DNA of 64,000 nucleotides from CAVSKL01 sp963728475 [NCBI: Candidatus Eiseniibacteriota bacterium] (GTDB lineage: Bacteria; Eisenbacteria; RBG-16-71-46; JABDJR01): positions 310,001-374,000 of the forward strand of contig CAVSKL010000001.1 in assembly GCA_963728475.1 (NCBI GenBank). The letters run 5' to 3'. The stretch's first letter is position 1. Each line of letters starts with the position of its first letter. The notes under the pieces are model-generated. The model was not told the origin of the DNA. It saw only the letters and a list, made by a program, of their open reading frames with translations, and searched no databases. The translations under genes and the position numbers were made by a program. Positions 16,247-25,423 of the stretch are shown in pieces.

Positions 16247-17722
16247 GTGCCTCACCCCCTTGGCTCCGTGAACGCCTTCGACCGCATCACCCCCGCGATC
16301 GCCCGGGATCTCGCCGGCCGGCTGGACGCGGCCGGCTTCGACGATGCGCTCCTCGGGCGCGCCGAGTCGGTGGCGCCGGGCGCGTTCGACGTCCTCCGCC
16401 TCCCCCTGGTGCTGGAAGCGCTCGAGCACGAGGCCACCGCCGCCGCCGACCTGGGGCGCCTGCTCCTCTACGGCGACGCGGTGCCCGCCGGCCGGATCCG
16501 GGCGGCGCTGGGGGAGCATCTCGTCGCCGCCCTCGCCGCGGCGGGAATCCTGACCGAGGCCCCCGCGGGCGCGCTCGCTTCCCCCTTCCGCCTCACCCCG
16601 TTCCAGGGGCTCCGCATCCTCGCCGACCCCCTCCGCGACGCCCCCCGGAGCGTGATGGGGGCGGGGATGGGCACCCAGGAGCTGGCCGCGCTCATCGCCC
16701 CCGGCCCGGGCTCACTCCTCGACGTGGGGGGCGGCGCCGGGGCCCTGGCCCTGGTGGGGGCGGCGCGCGGGGCGCGGTCGGCCACCACCGATCTCAACCC
16801 CCGGGCCGAGGCTTTCGCCCGGCTCAACGCGCGGCTGAACGGCCTTGAGCTGGAAGTGCTCACCGGGGACCTGTTCGAGCCGGCGGCGGGGCGGACGTTC
16901 GACGCGGTGGTGTCGCAACCTCCGTTCGTCTTCCAGCCGCCCGAGGCCCCCGCGGTCGCCTATCTTCACGGCGGCCCCACCGGAGACGCGGTGGTCCGGC
17001 GCCTGGTGGAAGGCCTCCCCGCGGTGCTGGCTCCCGGGGGGCGCGCCCTGGTGCTCTTCGACGCCCTCCTCGACGGCTCCGGGCAGGTGCACGAGCGGGT
17101 GGGGTCGTGGCTGGGGGACGCGCGGGTGGACATGGTGATCCTGGCGGCCAAGTCGCTCGGCCCGGATCTCCAGTCGATGGGCTATGCCGCGCTCCAGAGC
17201 CCGGAACTGGGCCCGGACTACGCCGCCGCCGCCCGGCGCTACCGCGCCCATCTCCGGACCCTGGGCGCGGTCGAGTTCGTCCGGGTGCTCCTGGTGCTCC
17301 GGGCGGGAACGGGCCGGTTCCGGGTGCAGATCCCGGTCCCCACCCATCGCGGGCGGACCGCGGCCGATCTGGACCGGCTTCTGGCCGCGCTGGACCTGGC
17401 CACCGGCCCCGCTCCGGCGTTCCTGGCCGCGTGCGTCCGCCCCAATCCGCGCGCTCGCTGGTCCCGGGAGTGGACGTCGTTCGCGCCCGAGGCGGAACCC
17501 GGCTATGCGGTGCGCTTCGACCGCGAGAGCCTGGCCTCCGGTGGCGCCCTCAACGCGGGGTCCATGGAGCTGATCGAGATCCTGGCCGGAGCCGCCTCGG
17601 TGGAGGAGGCGGTGCGGCTCCAGGCCGGGCGCGCGGGAGCCGGCCCCGCTCCGACCCGCGACGCGGTGCTCGGGTTCGTGCGCGACGCGCTGGCCCGGGG
17701 ACTCCTGGTGCCGGGACACTAG
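16247..17722 (+). CDS. Class I SAM-dependent methyltransferase with SQPPF motif
   Basis: 491 residues: an N-terminal helical domain of about 150 residues, a central methyltransferase fold, and a C-terminal domain of about 200. SAM motif I is SLLDVGGGAGALALVGAARG; motif IV reads VVSQPPFVF, matching the (N/D/S)PP(Y/F) signature of enzymes that methylate nucleobase or glutamine nitrogens (RsmC, PrmC, TrmN6 types). The substrate is unknown. GTG at 16247 is chosen because GAGGA lies seven bases upstream. A TATACT box at 16196-16201 could be a -10 element. It follows the IS element directly. Confidence 0.75.
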   Translation: MPHPLGSVNAFDRITPAIARDLAGRLDAAGFDDALLGRAESVAPGAFDVLRLPLVLEALEHEATAAADLGRLLLYGDAVPAGRIRAALGEHLVAALAAAGILTEAPAGALASPFRLTPFQGLRILADPLRDAPRSVMGAGMGTQELAALIAPGPGSLLDVGGGAGALALVGAARGARSATTDLNPRAEAFARLNARLNGLELEVLTGDLFEPAAGRTFDAVVSQPPFVFQPPEAPAVAYLHGGPTGDAVVRRLVEGLPAVLAPGGRALVLFDALLDGSGQVHERVGSWLGDARVDMVILAAKSLGPDLQSMGYAALQSPELGPDYAAAARRYRAHLRTLGAVEFVRVLLVLRAGTGRFRVQIPVPTHRGRTAADLDRLLAALDLATGPAPAFLAACVRPNPRARWSREWTSFAPEAEPGYAVRFDRESLASGGALNAGSMELIEILAGAASVEEAVRLQAGRAGAGPAPTRDAVLGFVRDALARGLLVPGH

Positions 17723-17911
17723 CGGCCCGTCCGAGCCGGGGTCGAGCAAGCTCCCGGCCGCGCGCGGAGAGAGCGGGCCCGGCCGGATCCGGGTGGGGCC
17801 TCGGGCGGCCGCGAATGGCCCCCCAGGGCCGTCGCGGACGTGCTAGCCTCTTTCGCGACCGTCACCGGGCGCCGTCGCGCGCCCCCCGGCCTCCGACCAC
17901 TTCCAAACGGC

Positions 17912-19924
17912 ATGGATTCCAAGACCCTCTCCGTACGGCTCGCCGGCGCGGCCCTGCTCCTCCTCGTGGTCGCCGCCACCGCGTTCACCGCGCTCACCCC
18001 CCAGTCCTCCACCGACACCCTGATCGGGCTGGCGGCCGGACGCCAGATGGCCGCCCTCGGCCACGTCCCCCACGGCGACACCTTCAGCTTCACCTTCGCC
18101 GGGAAGACCTGGCTCAACCAGAACTGGCTCACCCACCGGCTCCAGTGGTGGGTGTACTCGCACGTCTCCCCGAACGCGGTGGTGTACGCGGCCTGGCTCC
18201 TGATCGCCGGCTCCCTCCTCTTGGTGGTGCTGGCCACCCGCTGGCGCGCCGGCACCTGGTTGGGGGGGCTGGCCGCGGCGGCGCTGGTGGCGTTCGGCTC
18301 GTGGCAGTACCTCCCGCCGCGCCCCGCCACCACCGGGTTCTTCTGCCTGGCCGCCCTGTGGGCGCTCCTCTGCGCGATCGAGGGCCAGGGGGCGCGCCGC
18401 CGGTGGTGGCCGGTGGCGCTGGTGCTCCCGCTTCTCTGGTTCTGGGGAAACGCGCACGGGAGCTTCGTGTTCGGCTTCGCCATGATCGCGGCCTACGGGG
18501 GACAGTGGGCGCTGCTGCGGCTGGCGCGGCCGGGGAGGCTCCGGGTGAGCGCGGCCCAGATCGCGGGAATCGCCGCGGGCGCGGCCGCGGCCCTGGCCCT
18601 GGTGATCTTCCTGGGGCCCTTCGGCCTCCACAACCTCACCCACGGCGAGAAGATCACCGGGAGCCAGTTCCGGCTGATCACCGAATGGCGGCCGCCGTGG
18701 GACCGGGCCTCGTTCCCGCCGGTGTGGCAGTTCTGGCTCATCCTGGGATCGGGGCTGGCGGCGCTGGCGGGAGCATGGTGGCTCCGCCGCCGCGCGGCGC
18801 GGCCGGGCAAGGCCCGCGCCCGTGCCTACGCCACCTCTTCCGAGGCCTCGGAGGAGGCGCGCCGAATCCACACCACCCCCTTCGACACGGTTCTCGTCCT
18901 GGGCACGCTGGCCATGACCCTCTGGGCCCGGCGGTTCCTCCCGGTCTTCCTCCTCTTCGCCATGCCGATGCTGGTGACGTGGCTCCGGAAGCTGACCCTC
19001 GGCGCGCCGGCGTTCTTCCACCGGCAGGTGCGCCTCTTCACCGCGGTGGTGGCCGCGTTCGGGGCGCTGGCCCTGGCCGGCGCCACCTGGCTCCGGGTGC
19101 ACGACACCTTCGCCGGGCGGGGCGAGCGGTTCGCGGGGCTGGATTTCCTGGAGCGGTTCATCGGCTACAACAACGCCCCCCGGGACGCGGTGGAGTTCCT
19201 GGCCCGGAACTCGCTCCACGTGAACCTGCTCACCGAGTACGCCCAGGGGGGGGCGATCATGTTCAACGCCCCCCAGACCAAGCTCTACCTGGACGGCCGC
19301 GCCCAGCAGCTCTACGGCGACAAGATCTTCGCGAACTACCGGGGGCTCTTTCTCCAGGAGGACGCCCCCGACCGGGCGGTGGCCGCGATCCTCGACGGGT
19401 TCAACTACGACGGCACCCGGACGGTGGAAGGGCGCGTCGACGGGGTGCTGCTCCGGCGCACCGACCGCCTCCTGCACCTCTGGCGGAGCCTCTCCCGGCT
19501 TCCTGACTGGGAACTGGTGCTGCTGTCGTTCGACTCGGCGCTCTATCTCCGCAAGGACTCGCTCCCCCTGCGCGAGCTGACGGAGCGGGCGCGGGCGGGA
19601 AGAGCCTGGTGGCCCGGCACCCCCATCGCCGAGGCCTCCCGCGGAAACGTGCTGGCGGCGCTGAGCCCGCCCGACTCCACCGGGGCGCTGGCCGCCTACC
19701 GCGAGGCGGTGGCCCGGGACCCCTCCATGGGGCTTCTTTGCGACCGGAGCATCGTGATGTTGCTCCGGCACGAGGGGCGGGCCGCCGAGGCCGACGCATT
19801 CATCGATTCGGAGCTCCGGCGCCTGGCCCGGCCCACCGAGGGCCTGACCGAGGAACAGCGGCAGGCCACCCTGACGCTTCTCCGGTCCCTGGGGAGCGCG
19901 GGAGCCCCCGCCGGAGGCCGCTGA
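17912..19924 (+). CDS. Polytopic membrane protein, glycosyltransferase-like, with TPR-like C-terminus
   Basis: 670 residues. About eleven TM helices follow a first loop (DTLIGLAAGRQMAALG, HGDTFSFTFAGKTWLNQNW) of the type found in PMT-like and O-antigen-type membrane proteins. Charged loops contain YATSSEASEEARR at about residue 307, encoded over a 12-bp palindrome. The C-terminal 250 residues are soluble: a domain with VEFLARNS and TEYAQGGAIMFN, then helices that look like degenerate TPRs (NVLAALSPPDSTGALAAYREAV). The role is probably in envelope glycan assembly, but this is inferred. The ATG is the only well-placed start; no strong ribosome site is seen. Confidence 0.6.
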   Translation: MDSKTLSVRLAGAALLLLVVAATAFTALTPQSSTDTLIGLAAGRQMAALGHVPHGDTFSFTFAGKTWLNQNWLTHRLQWWVYSHVSPNAVVYAAWLLIAGSLLLVVLATRWRAGTWLGGLAAAALVAFGSWQYLPPRPATTGFFCLAALWALLCAIEGQGARRRWWPVALVLPLLWFWGNAHGSFVFGFAMIAAYGGQWALLRLARPGRLRVSAAQIAGIAAGAAAALALVIFLGPFGLHNLTHGEKITGSQFRLITEWRPPWDRASFPPVWQFWLILGSGLAALAGAWWLRRRAARPGKARARAYATSSEASEEARRIHTTPFDTVLVLGTLAMTLWARRFLPVFLLFAMPMLVTWLRKLTLGAPAFFHRQVRLFTAVVAAFGALALAGATWLRVHDTFAGRGERFAGLDFLERFIGYNNAPRDAVEFLARNSLHVNLLTEYAQGGAIMFNAPQTKLYLDGRAQQLYGDKIFANYRGLFLQEDAPDRAVAAILDGFNYDGTRTVEGRVDGVLLRRTDRLLHLWRSLSRLPDWELVLLSFDSALYLRKDSLPLRELTERARAGRAWWPGTPIAEASRGNVLAALSPPDSTGALAAYREAVARDPSMGLLCDRSIVMLLRHEGRAAEADAFIDSELRRLARPTEGLTEEQRQATLTLLRSLGSAGAPAGGR

Positions 19925-20053
19925 GGGGCCTCGGACCCCAAGCCGGGCCGCTAAGAGCTTGCAACGGGGCCCCGAAGCCCCGAGAATCTGGCCCGGCGGC
20001 GCGCCCACGCCGCCTTCTCATTACCCGGTGCCCCCATGCAGGAGCCGAGGAAC

Positions 20054-22012
20054 ATGGCCAATACCGTAACCGCCCCGCCGGTCAAGCCCGGCAAGCACGC
20101 CCCCCCCGGAGACGAAGAGACCTACGAACTTCCGATCGAGGGATTCAAGGGGACCCCGGAAGAGATCGAACGCCAGTGGTACAACCAGTGCTACGTCGGC
20201 CGGGGCGACACCATGAAGCAGCTGACCACCCGGGCCGTCGTGATGGGGTCGGTGCTCGGGGGGGTTCTTTCCCTCACCAACCTCTACATCGGGCTCAAGG
20301 CGGGCTGGGCGTTCGGGGTGGCCATCACCGCATGCATCCTCTCGTACGCGATCTGGACCACCATGCACAAGCTCCACCTCGTCGGGACCAAGATGACGGT
20401 CCTCGAGAACAACTGCATGCAGTCCACCGCCAGCTCCGCCGGCTACTCCACCGGCGGGACCCTGGTCTCGGCCTTCGCCGCCTACATCCTGATCAACCAC
20501 CAGACGGTGCCCATCGGCATCCTGTTCGGGTGGGTGTTCTTCGTGGCGGTGCTGGGGGTGACCATGGCGGTGCCGATGAAGCGGCAGATGATCAACGTGG
20601 AGCAGCTCCGGTTCCCGTCGGGGATCGCCGCCGCCGAGACCCTGCGCGCCCTCCACGCCACCGGCGAGAAGGGGCTCCGGGCGGCCAAGGCGTTGGGCTG
20701 GGCCGCGCTGTTCGCGGTGGTGAACCAGTTCTGGATGGACGGGCTGAAGCTCCTGCCCAAGATCGGCGCCAAGCTCGAACCGTTCCAGGCGTCGAGCCTG
20801 GTGGCCAAGTTCGACAGCGCGGTGCTCGGCGACAAGTGGATCGGCCGCACGGTGATGTTCTCCTGGGATCCCATCTTCATCGCCGCCGGCTCCATCGTGG
20901 GGTTGCGGGTGAGCCTCAGCATCATGCTGGGGGCGGTCACCTGCTGGATGATCTTCATCCCGCTCGCCCAGAGCCACGTGGCCGCAATGGCGGGGATGAA
21001 CGGCTATCGCGACCTGGTTCAGTGGTCGCTGTGGGGCGGGACCGCCTGCATGGTGACCTCGGGGCTCCTGGCCGTGGGCCTCCAGTGGCGGAGCGCCTTG
21101 AGCGCCTTCCGCAGCCTGGGCGAGATGTTCGGGAACAAGAAGAGCGGGAAGCGGGACGAGATGGACGCCATCGAGACCCCCGGCTCCTGGTTCGTGATCG
21201 GCCAGGTGGTGTCGCTGATCGCGCTGGCGTGGCTGGCGCAGCGGACCTTCGGGATGGCCTACTGGGAGAGCGCCCTGGCCGTGCTCCTCACCTTCGCCCT
21301 GGCCTTGGTGGCCTGCCGGGTGACCGGCGAGACCGACACCACCCCGGTGGGAGCCATGGGCAAGATCATGCAGCTCACCTTCGGATCGGTGTCCCCGGGC
21401 AACATGAACATCAACCTCATGGCCGCCGGCATCACCGCGGGAGCGGCCGGGTCCTCGGCCGACCTGTTGACCGACCTCAAGAGCGGCTACCTCCTGGGCG
21501 CCCATCCCCGGAAGCAGTTCCTGGCCCAGTTCGCGGGGATCTTCATCGGGACCGTGGTCACCGTGCTCGCCTTCAACGTGCTGGTGCCGAACGCCCAGGC
21601 CCTGGGATCGGACCAGTTCCCGGCGCCCGCCGCCCAGACCTGGCGGGGGGTGGCCGAGGCCATGAACCACGGGCTGTCCACCATGCACCCGCTCAAGGTG
21701 TGGTCGATCGCGGTCGGCGGGCTGGTCGGGATCATCCTGCCGCTCCTTTCGATCGCCTTCCCCAAGAAGCAGAACTACATTCCTTCGGCGGCGGGTATCG
21801 GGCTGGCCTGGACCTTCCACTTCTTCTACAGCCTGCTCTTCACGATCGGCGCGGTCCTGGGCTGGGCCTGGCACAAGCGGAACAAGGAACAGTCCGAGGA
21901 GTTCCTGTTCCCGGTCGCATCCGGGATCATCGCCGGCGGCGCGCTCATGGGAGTGGTGCTGATCTTCTGGGAGAACGGGCCGGACATGCTCCGGCAGCTG
22001 CTGGCGCACTGA
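20054..22012 (+). CDS. OPT family oligopeptide transporter
   Basis: About 652 residues with fifteen or so TM helices, the size of bacterial OPT carriers. Family features include GVLSLTNLYIGLKAGWAFGV near residue 70, ENNCMQSTASSAGYSTGG, MAVPMKRQMI with EQLRFPSGIAAAETL, and in the second half SADLLTDLKSGYLLGAHPRKQF. It imports peptides or metal chelates across the inner membrane with protons. ATG at 20054 has GAGG upstream; another ATG 18 bases earlier is possible. It is a single gene, with a rho-independent-type terminator about 230 bases downstream. Confidence 0.93.
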   Translation: MANTVTAPPVKPGKHAPPGDEETYELPIEGFKGTPEEIERQWYNQCYVGRGDTMKQLTTRAVVMGSVLGGVLSLTNLYIGLKAGWAFGVAITACILSYAIWTTMHKLHLVGTKMTVLENNCMQSTASSAGYSTGGTLVSAFAAYILINHQTVPIGILFGWVFFVAVLGVTMAVPMKRQMINVEQLRFPSGIAAAETLRALHATGEKGLRAAKALGWAALFAVVNQFWMDGLKLLPKIGAKLEPFQASSLVAKFDSAVLGDKWIGRTVMFSWDPIFIAAGSIVGLRVSLSIMLGAVTCWMIFIPLAQSHVAAMAGMNGYRDLVQWSLWGGTACMVTSGLLAVGLQWRSALSAFRSLGEMFGNKKSGKRDEMDAIETPGSWFVIGQVVSLIALAWLAQRTFGMAYWESALAVLLTFALALVACRVTGETDTTPVGAMGKIMQLTFGSVSPGNMNINLMAAGITAGAAGSSADLLTDLKSGYLLGAHPRKQFLAQFAGIFIGTVVTVLAFNVLVPNAQALGSDQFPAPAAQTWRGVAEAMNHGLSTMHPLKVWSIAVGGLVGIILPLLSIAFPKKQNYIPSAAGIGLAWTFHFFYSLLFTIGAVLGWAWHKRNKEQSEEFLFPVASGIIAGGALMGVVLIFWENGPDMLRQLLAH

Positions 22013-22106
22013 TCTGGTGGGCCGGGCCGGGGGATGGGTGGACGGGTGGGTCGGTGGGTCGGTCGGCTGGTGGGTTGGCGGACGGGTGGACGGGTGGGCT
22101 CTTGAT
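22013..22106. other. G-rich tract with quadruplex potential behind the OPT gene
   Basis: Irregular repeats of GGGTGGACGGGTGGGT and GGGTCGGT type lie directly after the OPT stop codon. Several windows satisfy four runs of at least three G separated by 1-7 bases, on the coding strand. There is no ORF with protein character. Confidence 0.7.
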
Positions 22107-22117
22107 CTCCTGATCGG

Positions 22118-22223
22118 GTGTCGCCCACCCGGCGCGGAAGTTCCATCGGCCGCGCTGTCTCCTGATCGCCGCCGCAAACGCGTGTTGCCCACCCGGCGCG
22201 GAAGGTCCATCGGCCGCGCTGTC
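22118..22223. repeat. 42-bp repeat, two copies 64 bp apart
   Basis: Copies at 22118-22159 and 22182-22223 differ at two or three positions; each includes CCCACCCGGCGCGGAAG and ATCGGCCGCGCTGTC. This belongs to the 897-bp gene-less stretch 22013-22909. Confidence 0.85.
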
Positions 22224-22244
22224 CGGTCCGCTGCGGATTTCGAG

Positions 22245-22278
22245 CCGGGGCCCTACCAAGGGACCCCGGTTTTCTTTT
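22245..22278 (+). terminator. Rho-independent terminator
   Basis: CCGGGGCCCT pairs with AGGGACCCCGG (one bulged A) over a 4-base loop and is followed by TTTTCTTTT. It is the only clear terminator for the OPT transcript. Confidence 0.8.
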
Positions 22279-22370
22279 GCAATGGAGCAGGCGTGGGGGG
22301 GGGCGCGAGAAGGGATGCGGGGGGGAGGAACACCTTTGCCGTCCAGGAGCCCGAGTTCGCGCCGGCGCTC

Positions 22371-22482
22371 CGGGAGCGGGGCCCAGGTCTCCACCCGCAC
22401 CCGCCGGCTTCGGGGAGCGGGACCCGGGTCTAGACCCGCACTCGCCGGCTTCGCGGACCGGGACCCGGGTCTGCGTCACGGT
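22371..22482. repeat. Degenerate 44-46-bp repeat, about 2.5 copies
   Basis: Three related units carry GAGCGGG(A/G)CCC, GGTCT and ACCCGCA(C)..CGCCGGCTTCG in the same order. It lies in the gene-less region; no protein-like ORF covers it. Confidence 0.7.
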
Positions 22483-22677
22483 GCGTGCCCGGGTGCGCTT
22501 CCCCCGACCGCCCCCGAAAGCCCGCACAGGTTGGGGCGACTCTCCGCCGAACCCACATGGGAACCCCCGCCGTCCGAAGTCGGGATGTGTGTCGGGACGT
22601 TCCGCCGAACCCGGGTGGCCGCCGGCCGCGGGGCGCCGCGGCGACGAGGCGCACAACCAAAATCGGTTGTATTTCGC

Positions 22678-22711
22678 GAACCCGGGTATCGTATTGTGGC
22701 CCAATAAATTA
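22678..22711 (-). repeat. Degenerate copy of the ACCCGGGTAT palindromic element
   Basis: Reads GAACCCGGGTAT then TATTGTGGCCCAATAAA on the plus strand. It aligns with the type A elements at 32.3 and 32.6 kb over about 31 bases, but the right CCCGGG arm is missing. Its middle contains TATTG/CAATA as a small inverted repeat. Confidence 0.5.
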
Positions 22712-22827
22712 GATCAAAGAACCGGACTATGCCCCGCCACTCTTGGCCCGCGAACCCGACTTCGCGTATCGGCTCGGCCGTCATTGGGGCGCCCCCGAGC
22801 GGACCTCCCCGTGCGTACGGAACAGAT

Positions 22828-22856
22828 TTTTCAGTGCGGTCGAAACATGATAAAAT
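22828..22856 (+). promoter_or_regulatory. Sigma-70 promoter for the 22910 gene
   Basis: TTTTCA at 22828-22833 and TAAAAT at 22851-22856 have a 17-base spacer in an AT-rich island rare in this genome. A start near 22863 would give a leader of about 47 bases. Confidence 0.65.
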
Positions 22857-22909
22857 TAATAGCCTCAGGCTCACTCTCCCCTGTCCTCAGCACCCCAAAG
22901 GAGCCCCCC

Positions 22910-23566
22910 ATGAGCCGTCTCCGGGTCCTCGCGTTCTGCGCCGTCGCCCTGTTCGTGACCGCGCTCCCCGCCGCCGCCGCCCCCTTCACCTTCGTCCACC
23001 CCTCCGGAGGTGAACTCATGGAAGGCGGTTGCCCCTACTACATCGAGTGGAACGGCGGACCGGCCGGCAACGTGAACCTGGCCCTGATCGACCTCAACAC
23101 CTTCACCGTGGCCGCCACCCTCAACAACACCCCCAACGACGGGCTCGAACTCTGGACGCTCCCCGACTACCTGCCGACCGGGCCTTACGAGATCTACATC
23201 GAGGACACCGGCGTGACCACCTGGACCTACGGTCCCAACGTCACCTACGAGGCGCCCCCCGCCTGCGGCCCCGGCTGCATGCGGCTCTCCGCCCGCGGCA
23301 CGACCAACTTCACCTGCTACGCGGACTCCGCCGTCGCCGACTCGGTGGCCACCGTGGACGCGGTGAACCAGCTCGTCGCCCAGTGCCCGCAGGGCTACCA
23401 GGTGGACTTCGGCACCCTCAGGGTGGACTACCGCCACTGGGATCCGGTCTTCGCCTGCCCTTACCCCGAACATCTCACCGACTGTCCAGCCACCATCTGC
23501 TGCTGCCCGACCGTCGTGCCCGCGCGACCCACGACCTGGGGAACGCTCAAAACCCGTTACAAGTAG
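22910..23566 (+). CDS. Secreted protein with Ser-Thr-rich GPI-anchor-type (Kre9/KNH-like) domain
   Basis: 218 residues. A signal peptide (LAFCAVALFVTALPAAAA) is followed by a beta-sandwich domain beginning FTFVHPSGGELMEGG and containing YYIEWNGG and GPYEIYIEDTG, the pattern of the Ser-Thr-rich/KNH-like family seen in bacterial extracellular proteins. The C-terminal 90 residues are Cys-rich (about nine Cys, including ICCCP) and probably form disulfides outside the cytoplasm. AAGGAG seven bases before the ATG and a good promoter support a single-gene unit. The function is unknown. Confidence 0.8.
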   Translation: MSRLRVLAFCAVALFVTALPAAAAPFTFVHPSGGELMEGGCPYYIEWNGGPAGNVNLALIDLNTFTVAATLNNTPNDGLELWTLPDYLPTGPYEIYIEDTGVTTWTYGPNVTYEAPPACGPGCMRLSARGTTNFTCYADSAVADSVATVDAVNQLVAQCPQGYQVDFGTLRVDYRHWDPVFACPYPEHLTDCPATICCCPTVVPARPTTWGTLKTRYK

Positions 23567-23602
23567 TCGCCCGGCGGCATAATCCAACCGGAATCGAATC
23601 AC

Positions 23603-23627
23603 GGGCGGTCCCCGGGGGGGCCGCCCG
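23603..23627 (+). terminator. GC-rich hairpin after the secreted protein gene
   Basis: GGGCGG pairs with CCGCCC around a C/G-rich loop, followed by CTCTGTGT. There is no real U tract, so termination would be weak. Confidence 0.45.
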
Positions 23628-23789
23628 CTCTGTGTCCAGGGGCCTCGGCGGCGGCGCCGGCGTGTATTTCCCCGCCGGCGCTCTCCGTCCCCTTTCCATT
23701 GGATGCGCCGCCTTCGACCGGGCGGCCGCTCGCGCTTCGCCCGGACCGGGCGCCCGCCGGTCCGGACCCATCGGAAAGGGAGTCCGGAC

Positions 23790-24656
23790 ATGACCCTTCG
23801 CCCGTTCGCCCCCGTCATCCTCGCGCTGGCCCTGATCGCGACCACCGGATGCAACGACAAGAAGACCACCCGGCCCGGAAGCACCGCGGACAGCACCTAC
23901 GTCGCGGTGCTGAACGCGGCCCAGGAGTCTCCGTCCCCGAGCGCGGACACGGGGTCGGGGACCGGCGTCTTCACCCTGAGCGCGGACCGGTCGCAGCTCG
24001 CTTTCCGCGTGACCTTCGGCGGGCTCTCCGGGCCCGCCGCCGCCGCCCACATCCATATGGGGGCGCCGGGGGTTCCGGGCGGAGTCGTGCGCGCATTCTC
24101 GGTCGCGGAGATCCAGGGGAATACGATCTCGGGCACCTGGACCGCTTCCGATTCCCAGCCGCTCACCGCGGACATGGTGGACTCGTTCCGGGCCGGAAAC
24201 CTTTACGTGAACGTGCACACGCAGGACAATCCGGCCGGCGAGATCCGCGGGCAGATCGTCCCTCCCGGCGGCGGCGATCTCTTCGTGGCCAAGCTCGACG
24301 CCGGGCAGGAGACGTCCTCGCCCACCGTCGACACCGGCTCCGGCACCGCGTTCTTCACCTTCGACCAGGCCGGGAACGCGCTCCACTTCCAGGTCTCCTT
24401 CGGTGGTCTCTCCGGCCCCGCCGCCGCCGCTCACATCCACATGGGGGACGAGGGGGTGGCCGGTGGCGTGGTGCGGGCGTTCTCGGTCGCGGAGTTCCAC
24501 GGGAATTCCATCACCGGGACCTGGTCCGGCGACGACGCCCAGCCGCTCACCGCGGATCTGGTCACCGCGCTCCGGGCCGGCAAGCTCTACGCGAACGTGC
24601 ACACTCAGGACAACGCGGGGGGCGAGATCCGCGGGCAGATCCTGCCGGTGAACTGA
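23790..24656 (+). CDS. Lipoprotein with two CHRD domains
   Basis: 288 residues. The lipobox is ATTGC after a hydrophobic leader, followed by a polar linker. Two CHRD domains of about 115 residues are nearly repeats of each other: each has a Gly/Ser start (DTGSGTG), the core GLSGPAAAAHIHMG, VVRAFSVAE, SGTW or TGTW, and ends in LYVNVHTQDNPAGEIRGQI or a close copy. CHRD proteins are extracytoplasmic and bind metals or act in adhesion and redox; no specific role can be given. GGGAG about eight bases before the ATG supports the start. Confidence 0.9.
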   Translation: MTLRPFAPVILALALIATTGCNDKKTTRPGSTADSTYVAVLNAAQESPSPSADTGSGTGVFTLSADRSQLAFRVTFGGLSGPAAAAHIHMGAPGVPGGVVRAFSVAEIQGNTISGTWTASDSQPLTADMVDSFRAGNLYVNVHTQDNPAGEIRGQIVPPGGGDLFVAKLDAGQETSSPTVDTGSGTAFFTFDQAGNALHFQVSFGGLSGPAAAAHIHMGDEGVAGGVVRAFSVAEFHGNSITGTWSGDDAQPLTADLVTALRAGKLYANVHTQDNAGGEIRGQILPVN

Positions 24657-24669
24657 CCGGGAGTCGGGC

Positions 24670-24715
24670 GGACCGCTCGCCCGCGACAGACCCGCAGTGG
24701 ACCGCTCGCCCGCGA
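24670..24715. repeat. 17-bp direct repeat, 29-bp spacing
   Basis: GGACCGCTCGCCCGCGA occurs at 24670-24686 and 24699-24715, between the convergent CHRD and ICMT-like genes. Confidence 0.85.
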
Positions 24716-24741
24716 GGCCCACGCTCCGCCTCCTCGGTACA

Positions 24742-25374
24742 TCAACCGCCCGTACCGCCCTTGAGCCGCTTGCGGAGCCACTTCATCGGAACGAACATCG
24801 ACACTTCCCGGCGATAGGCACGGTAGTCGTCCCCGAACTCGCCGATGAGCCGGCGCTCCTCCAGGAAGGCGCCCGCCATCAGGTACCCCCCCAGGATCAG
24901 CGCGGCCGTCGCCGAGGCCCCGGTCTTGGATCCCGCGGCCAGGAAGAGGATCCCCGCGGAGTACCAGGGGTGCCGGATGAACCCCAGGGCGCCGGCGCGG
25001 GACAACCGGCCGGACGCGGTGAGCCCGGTGCGGCGGCCACCCTCGCGCAGCTGGCGCAGACCGACGAAGGTGCGGAGGTCGTAGGAGCCGGCGCCGTACC
25101 AGAAGAGCGCGCCCGACGCGGCCAGCAAGACCAGTGAGACCGGGACCCACGCGCCCCACCAGTCGAACACCGTGGGTCCGCCCAGGGCACGGGTCCAGAG
25201 GAGCAGCGGCGCAAGGGTGAGCGCGGAGAGCAGGTTATACGCCAACCGGTAGGCGCGGTCGGCCCGGCCCAGCACGCGGCGGGCGGCGTGGCGCACCCCG
25301 GGAGCGATGAGCGCGCTGTGGAGGGCGCACCACGCAATCCAGGCCGCCGCGAGACCGACCAAGGGCGAGGTCAT
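24742..25374 (-). CDS. ICMT/PEMT-like integral membrane methyltransferase
   Basis: 210 residues and about five TM helices. The C-terminal half carries the family's SAM-binding elements: GFIRHPWYSAGILF, then the LEERRLIGEFGDDYRAYRREV segment, as in isoprenylcysteine carboxyl methyltransferase-like and NnrU-like proteins. It likely methylates a small or lipid-attached substrate at the inner membrane. The ATG has no strong ribosome site. It is convergent with the CHRD gene, and the fadJ gene on the same strand lies 49 bases upstream. Confidence 0.8.
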   Translation of the reverse strand: MTSPLVGLAAAWIAWCALHSALIAPGVRHAARRVLGRADRAYRLAYNLLSALTLAPLLLWTRALGGPTVFDWWGAWVPVSLVLLAASGALFWYGAGSYDLRTFVGLRQLREGGRRTGLTASGRLSRAGALGFIRHPWYSAGILFLAAGSKTGASATAALILGGYLMAGAFLEERRLIGEFGDDYRAYRREVSMFVPMKWLRKRLKGGTGG

Positions 25375-25423
25375 CGGCGCGGGGGGCCGGATCCCCCGCG
25401 CCCGACGGCGGTCGCGCCCCGGA

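Noticed and set aside
22476-22874. Small ORFs in the 22.0-22.9 kb gap
   Set aside because: They overlap repeats, have no ribosome sites and no conserved composition; the region is better read as intergenic.
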